A program made the position numbers and the translations under genes. Under the pieces are notes generated by a model. That model was not told the DNA's origin. It saw only the letters and a program-made list of their open reading frames with translations, and ran no database searches. This document shows, piece after piece, positions 42,528-43,634 of a stretch of 43,634 bases of DNA. Source of the stretch: an uncultured Eubacteriales bacterium (lineage in GTDB: Bacteria > Bacillota > Clostridia > Lachnospirales > Lachnospiraceae); the NCBI GenBank assembly GCA_900545175.1, contig UQYF01000024.1:1-43634 (forward strand). The letters run 5' to 3'. Each line of letters starts with the position of its first letter. Position 1 is the stretch's first letter.

Positions 42528-43634
42528 TTAGTTATTCTTCTTGCCGTTCTTTTTCTTATAGACCATTGCAACTGCTATTCCTGCAAGTGCGATTACCATG
42601 ATGATAACCAGTACAACAATTACTGTTGTGATTCCGTTTCCCGTGCTTACATTTCCCTGTGCAGCACTTGTTGCTGCGTTATCCGTCTGCTGTGATGTCT
42701 CACTATTAGCTGTTGTAGCTTCTGTGGCAGACTGTGTAGATGCTTCTGTTGTCGGCTGCTCATCATTGTGTATAATCGTCCATCCGATTATGAACGGTGA
42801 TGCACTTGTGATATGAATCTTAAGTCCCTCATCCGTATTTTCCGGCTTAAAGTACTCCATTGTACCTGCCTTGTCGCCGGTCATAATAAGATGTCCGACT
42901 ACAAATTCAAAGCCATCCTTTGATGTATTCGCAGGATATGGAATGAGAACATCTACTCCTTCGCTCAATGCTTCCTCATCTGCTTCAACCCAGTTACCAT
43001 CACTGTTCTTAAACTTAACAACAAAATCTATAACCTCTGTGTTATCAACATCCACATCCGGAAGAAGTGTGTTAGCTCCCTTATCCTCTGTAATCATCTT
43101 AACAAGATAATCAACTACATCAGCTGCGCTCTTTACGCCAAGCTTTTGCTTGACAATATCATTAATGACATCATCTGAAAGCTTGCCGGCCTCACCTCTG
43201 TACTCTATATTCTTAGAAGGTGCTTTGGTTGTTGTCTCTTTCTGAGCCTTCTGTGCCTGCTGTGTCGGTGCCTGCTTTGTCGGTGTCTGCGCTTTAGTTT
43301 CGCCTGCTGTCTTATCAGGTACCTTTACCGATGCTTCACTTGATGCCTTTGTTACTTCCTCACCTGGTACATCTGCCTGTTCATCATCGTCTGCCGGTGC
43401 TTCTGTTGTCGGCTCCTGTGTCGGTGTCTCTGTTGAAGGCTTCTCCGTTGAAGGCTGTGTCGGTGCCTCTGTTGAAGGCTTCTCCGTTGAAGGTTGTGTC
43501 GGTGCCTCTGTTGAAGGCTTCTCTGTTGAAGGCTGTGTCGGTGCCTCTGTTGAAGGCTTCTCTGTTGAAGGCTGTGTCGGCTTCTCCGTTGAAGGCTGTG
43601 TCGGCTCCTCTGTTGAAGGCTTCTCTGTTGAAGG
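42528..43634 (-). CDS. Pro/Thr-rich surface protein, C-terminal part (runs off the right edge)
   Basis: The reading frame is open from the right edge (43634) to the stop at 42528, giving 368 residues of a longer protein; the start lies outside the window. Order in the visible part: a Pro-Ser-Thr-Glu repeat stalk, a Thr/Gln-rich linker (TPTKQAPTQQAQ), a folded segment of about 150 residues beginning near NIEYRGEAGKL, a Thr/Ser-rich linker, and a hydrophobic helix followed by KKKNGKKNN. This is a cell-wall-spanning architecture anchored by a C-terminal membrane helix. There is no LPXTG motif, so sortase anchoring is not indicated. The function depends on the missing N-terminus. Confidence 0.85.
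   Translation of the reverse strand, partial: PSTEKPSTEEPTQPSTEKPTQPSTEKPSTEAPTQPSTEKPSTEAPTQPSTEKPSTEAPTQPSTEKPSTETPTQEPTTEAPADDDEQADVPGEEVTKASSEASVKVPDKTAGETKAQTPTKQAPTQQAQKAQKETTTKAPSKNIEYRGEAGKLSDDVINDIVKQKLGVKSAADVVDYLVKMITEDKGANTLLPDVDVDNTEVIDFVVKFKNSDGNWVEADEEALSEGVDVLIPYPANTSKDGFEFVVGHLIMTGDKAGTMEYFKPENTDEGLKIHITSASPFIIGWTIIHNDEQPTTEASTQSATEATTANSETSQQTDNAATSAAQGNVSTGNGITTVIVVLVIIMVIALAGIAVAMVYKKKNGKKNN
43421..43634 (-). repeat. Coding tandem repeat, PSTEKPSTEAPTQ type
   Basis: A unit of about 13 codons (PSTEKPSTEAPTQ) is repeated, with shorter variants such as PSTEKPTQ, up to the window edge, and likely continues beyond it. Threonine-proline stalks of this kind usually project surface domains from the wall. 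Confidence 0.85.

Overview
The window looks like a chromosome segment from an anaerobic, low-to-moderate GC Clostridia, most likely Lachnospiraceae. The evidence is strong AAGGAGG-type ribosome binding sites, intrinsic terminators, family-typical genes (intracellular alpha-galactosidase with a MelB-type symporter, HD-GYP and EAL c-di-GMP enzymes, a YkgJ-type Cys-cluster protein, pth next to mfd) and AT-rich intergenic DNA. No rRNA, tRNA, CRISPR array, complete insertion sequence or phage gene was seen. Family-level placement is inference from gene content.

Layout. 1-3.2 kb: a CsoR-type metal repressor with two operator-like palindromes, and a 7TM/HD-GYP phosphodiesterase. 3.2-5.8 kb: a PfkB-family kinase, an HD phosphohydrolase and a Cys-cluster protein. 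5.8-9.7 kb: an alpha-galactoside unit (GH36 enzyme plus GPH symporter). 9.7-11.9 kb: a TetR regulator with a GT-B-like protein of unknown role. 12.3-17.9 kb: a likely three-gene minus-strand unit of a GH43-like enzyme, a large zinc-ribbon protein carrying twelve 14-residue tandem repeats, and a membrane GGDEF(degenerate)-EAL protein. 18.5-21.3 kb: a TetR gene coupled to a single-pass membrane protein, facing a paralogue of that membrane protein. 21.5-35.8 kb: an eleven-gene minus-strand cluster for an unusual deoxysugar and its transfer. 35.8-40.7 kb: PAP2 phosphatase, pth and mfd. 41.1-42.4 kb: a CNNM/CorC-type protein. 42.5 kb to the right edge: the C-terminal part of a Pro/Thr-rich surface protein.

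The most interesting gene set is the 21.5-35.8 kb cluster. RfbF, RfbG and RfbH homologues should make CDP-4-keto-3,6-dideoxyglucose chemistry available. A YerE-like thiamine-diphosphate enzyme could add a two-carbon branch at C4, and an SDR could reduce it. An EvaA/TylX-type NDP-hexose 2,3-dehydratase and a Gfo/Idh/MocA 3-ketoreductase candidate would also remove the C2 hydroxyl. Together these predict a branched di- or trideoxy octose, feeding a GtrB-like polyprenyl-phosphate glycosyltransferase, a second putative glycosyltransferase and two polytopic membrane proteins, one of them GT-C-like. This combination in one operon is the best candidate for an undescribed system.

A second highlight is a repeat family of about 306 bp (four full-length copies and one right-end fragment, all in the same orientation, between 70 and 20347). 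It has terminal inverted repeats and internal hairpins, and base changes between copies preserve pairing. Three of the five copies lie within about 10 bp of an intrinsic terminator. Separate REP-like palindromes built around GGGTC-A/T-GACCC sit around pth-mfd; one of them supplies the last codons and the stop of mfd.
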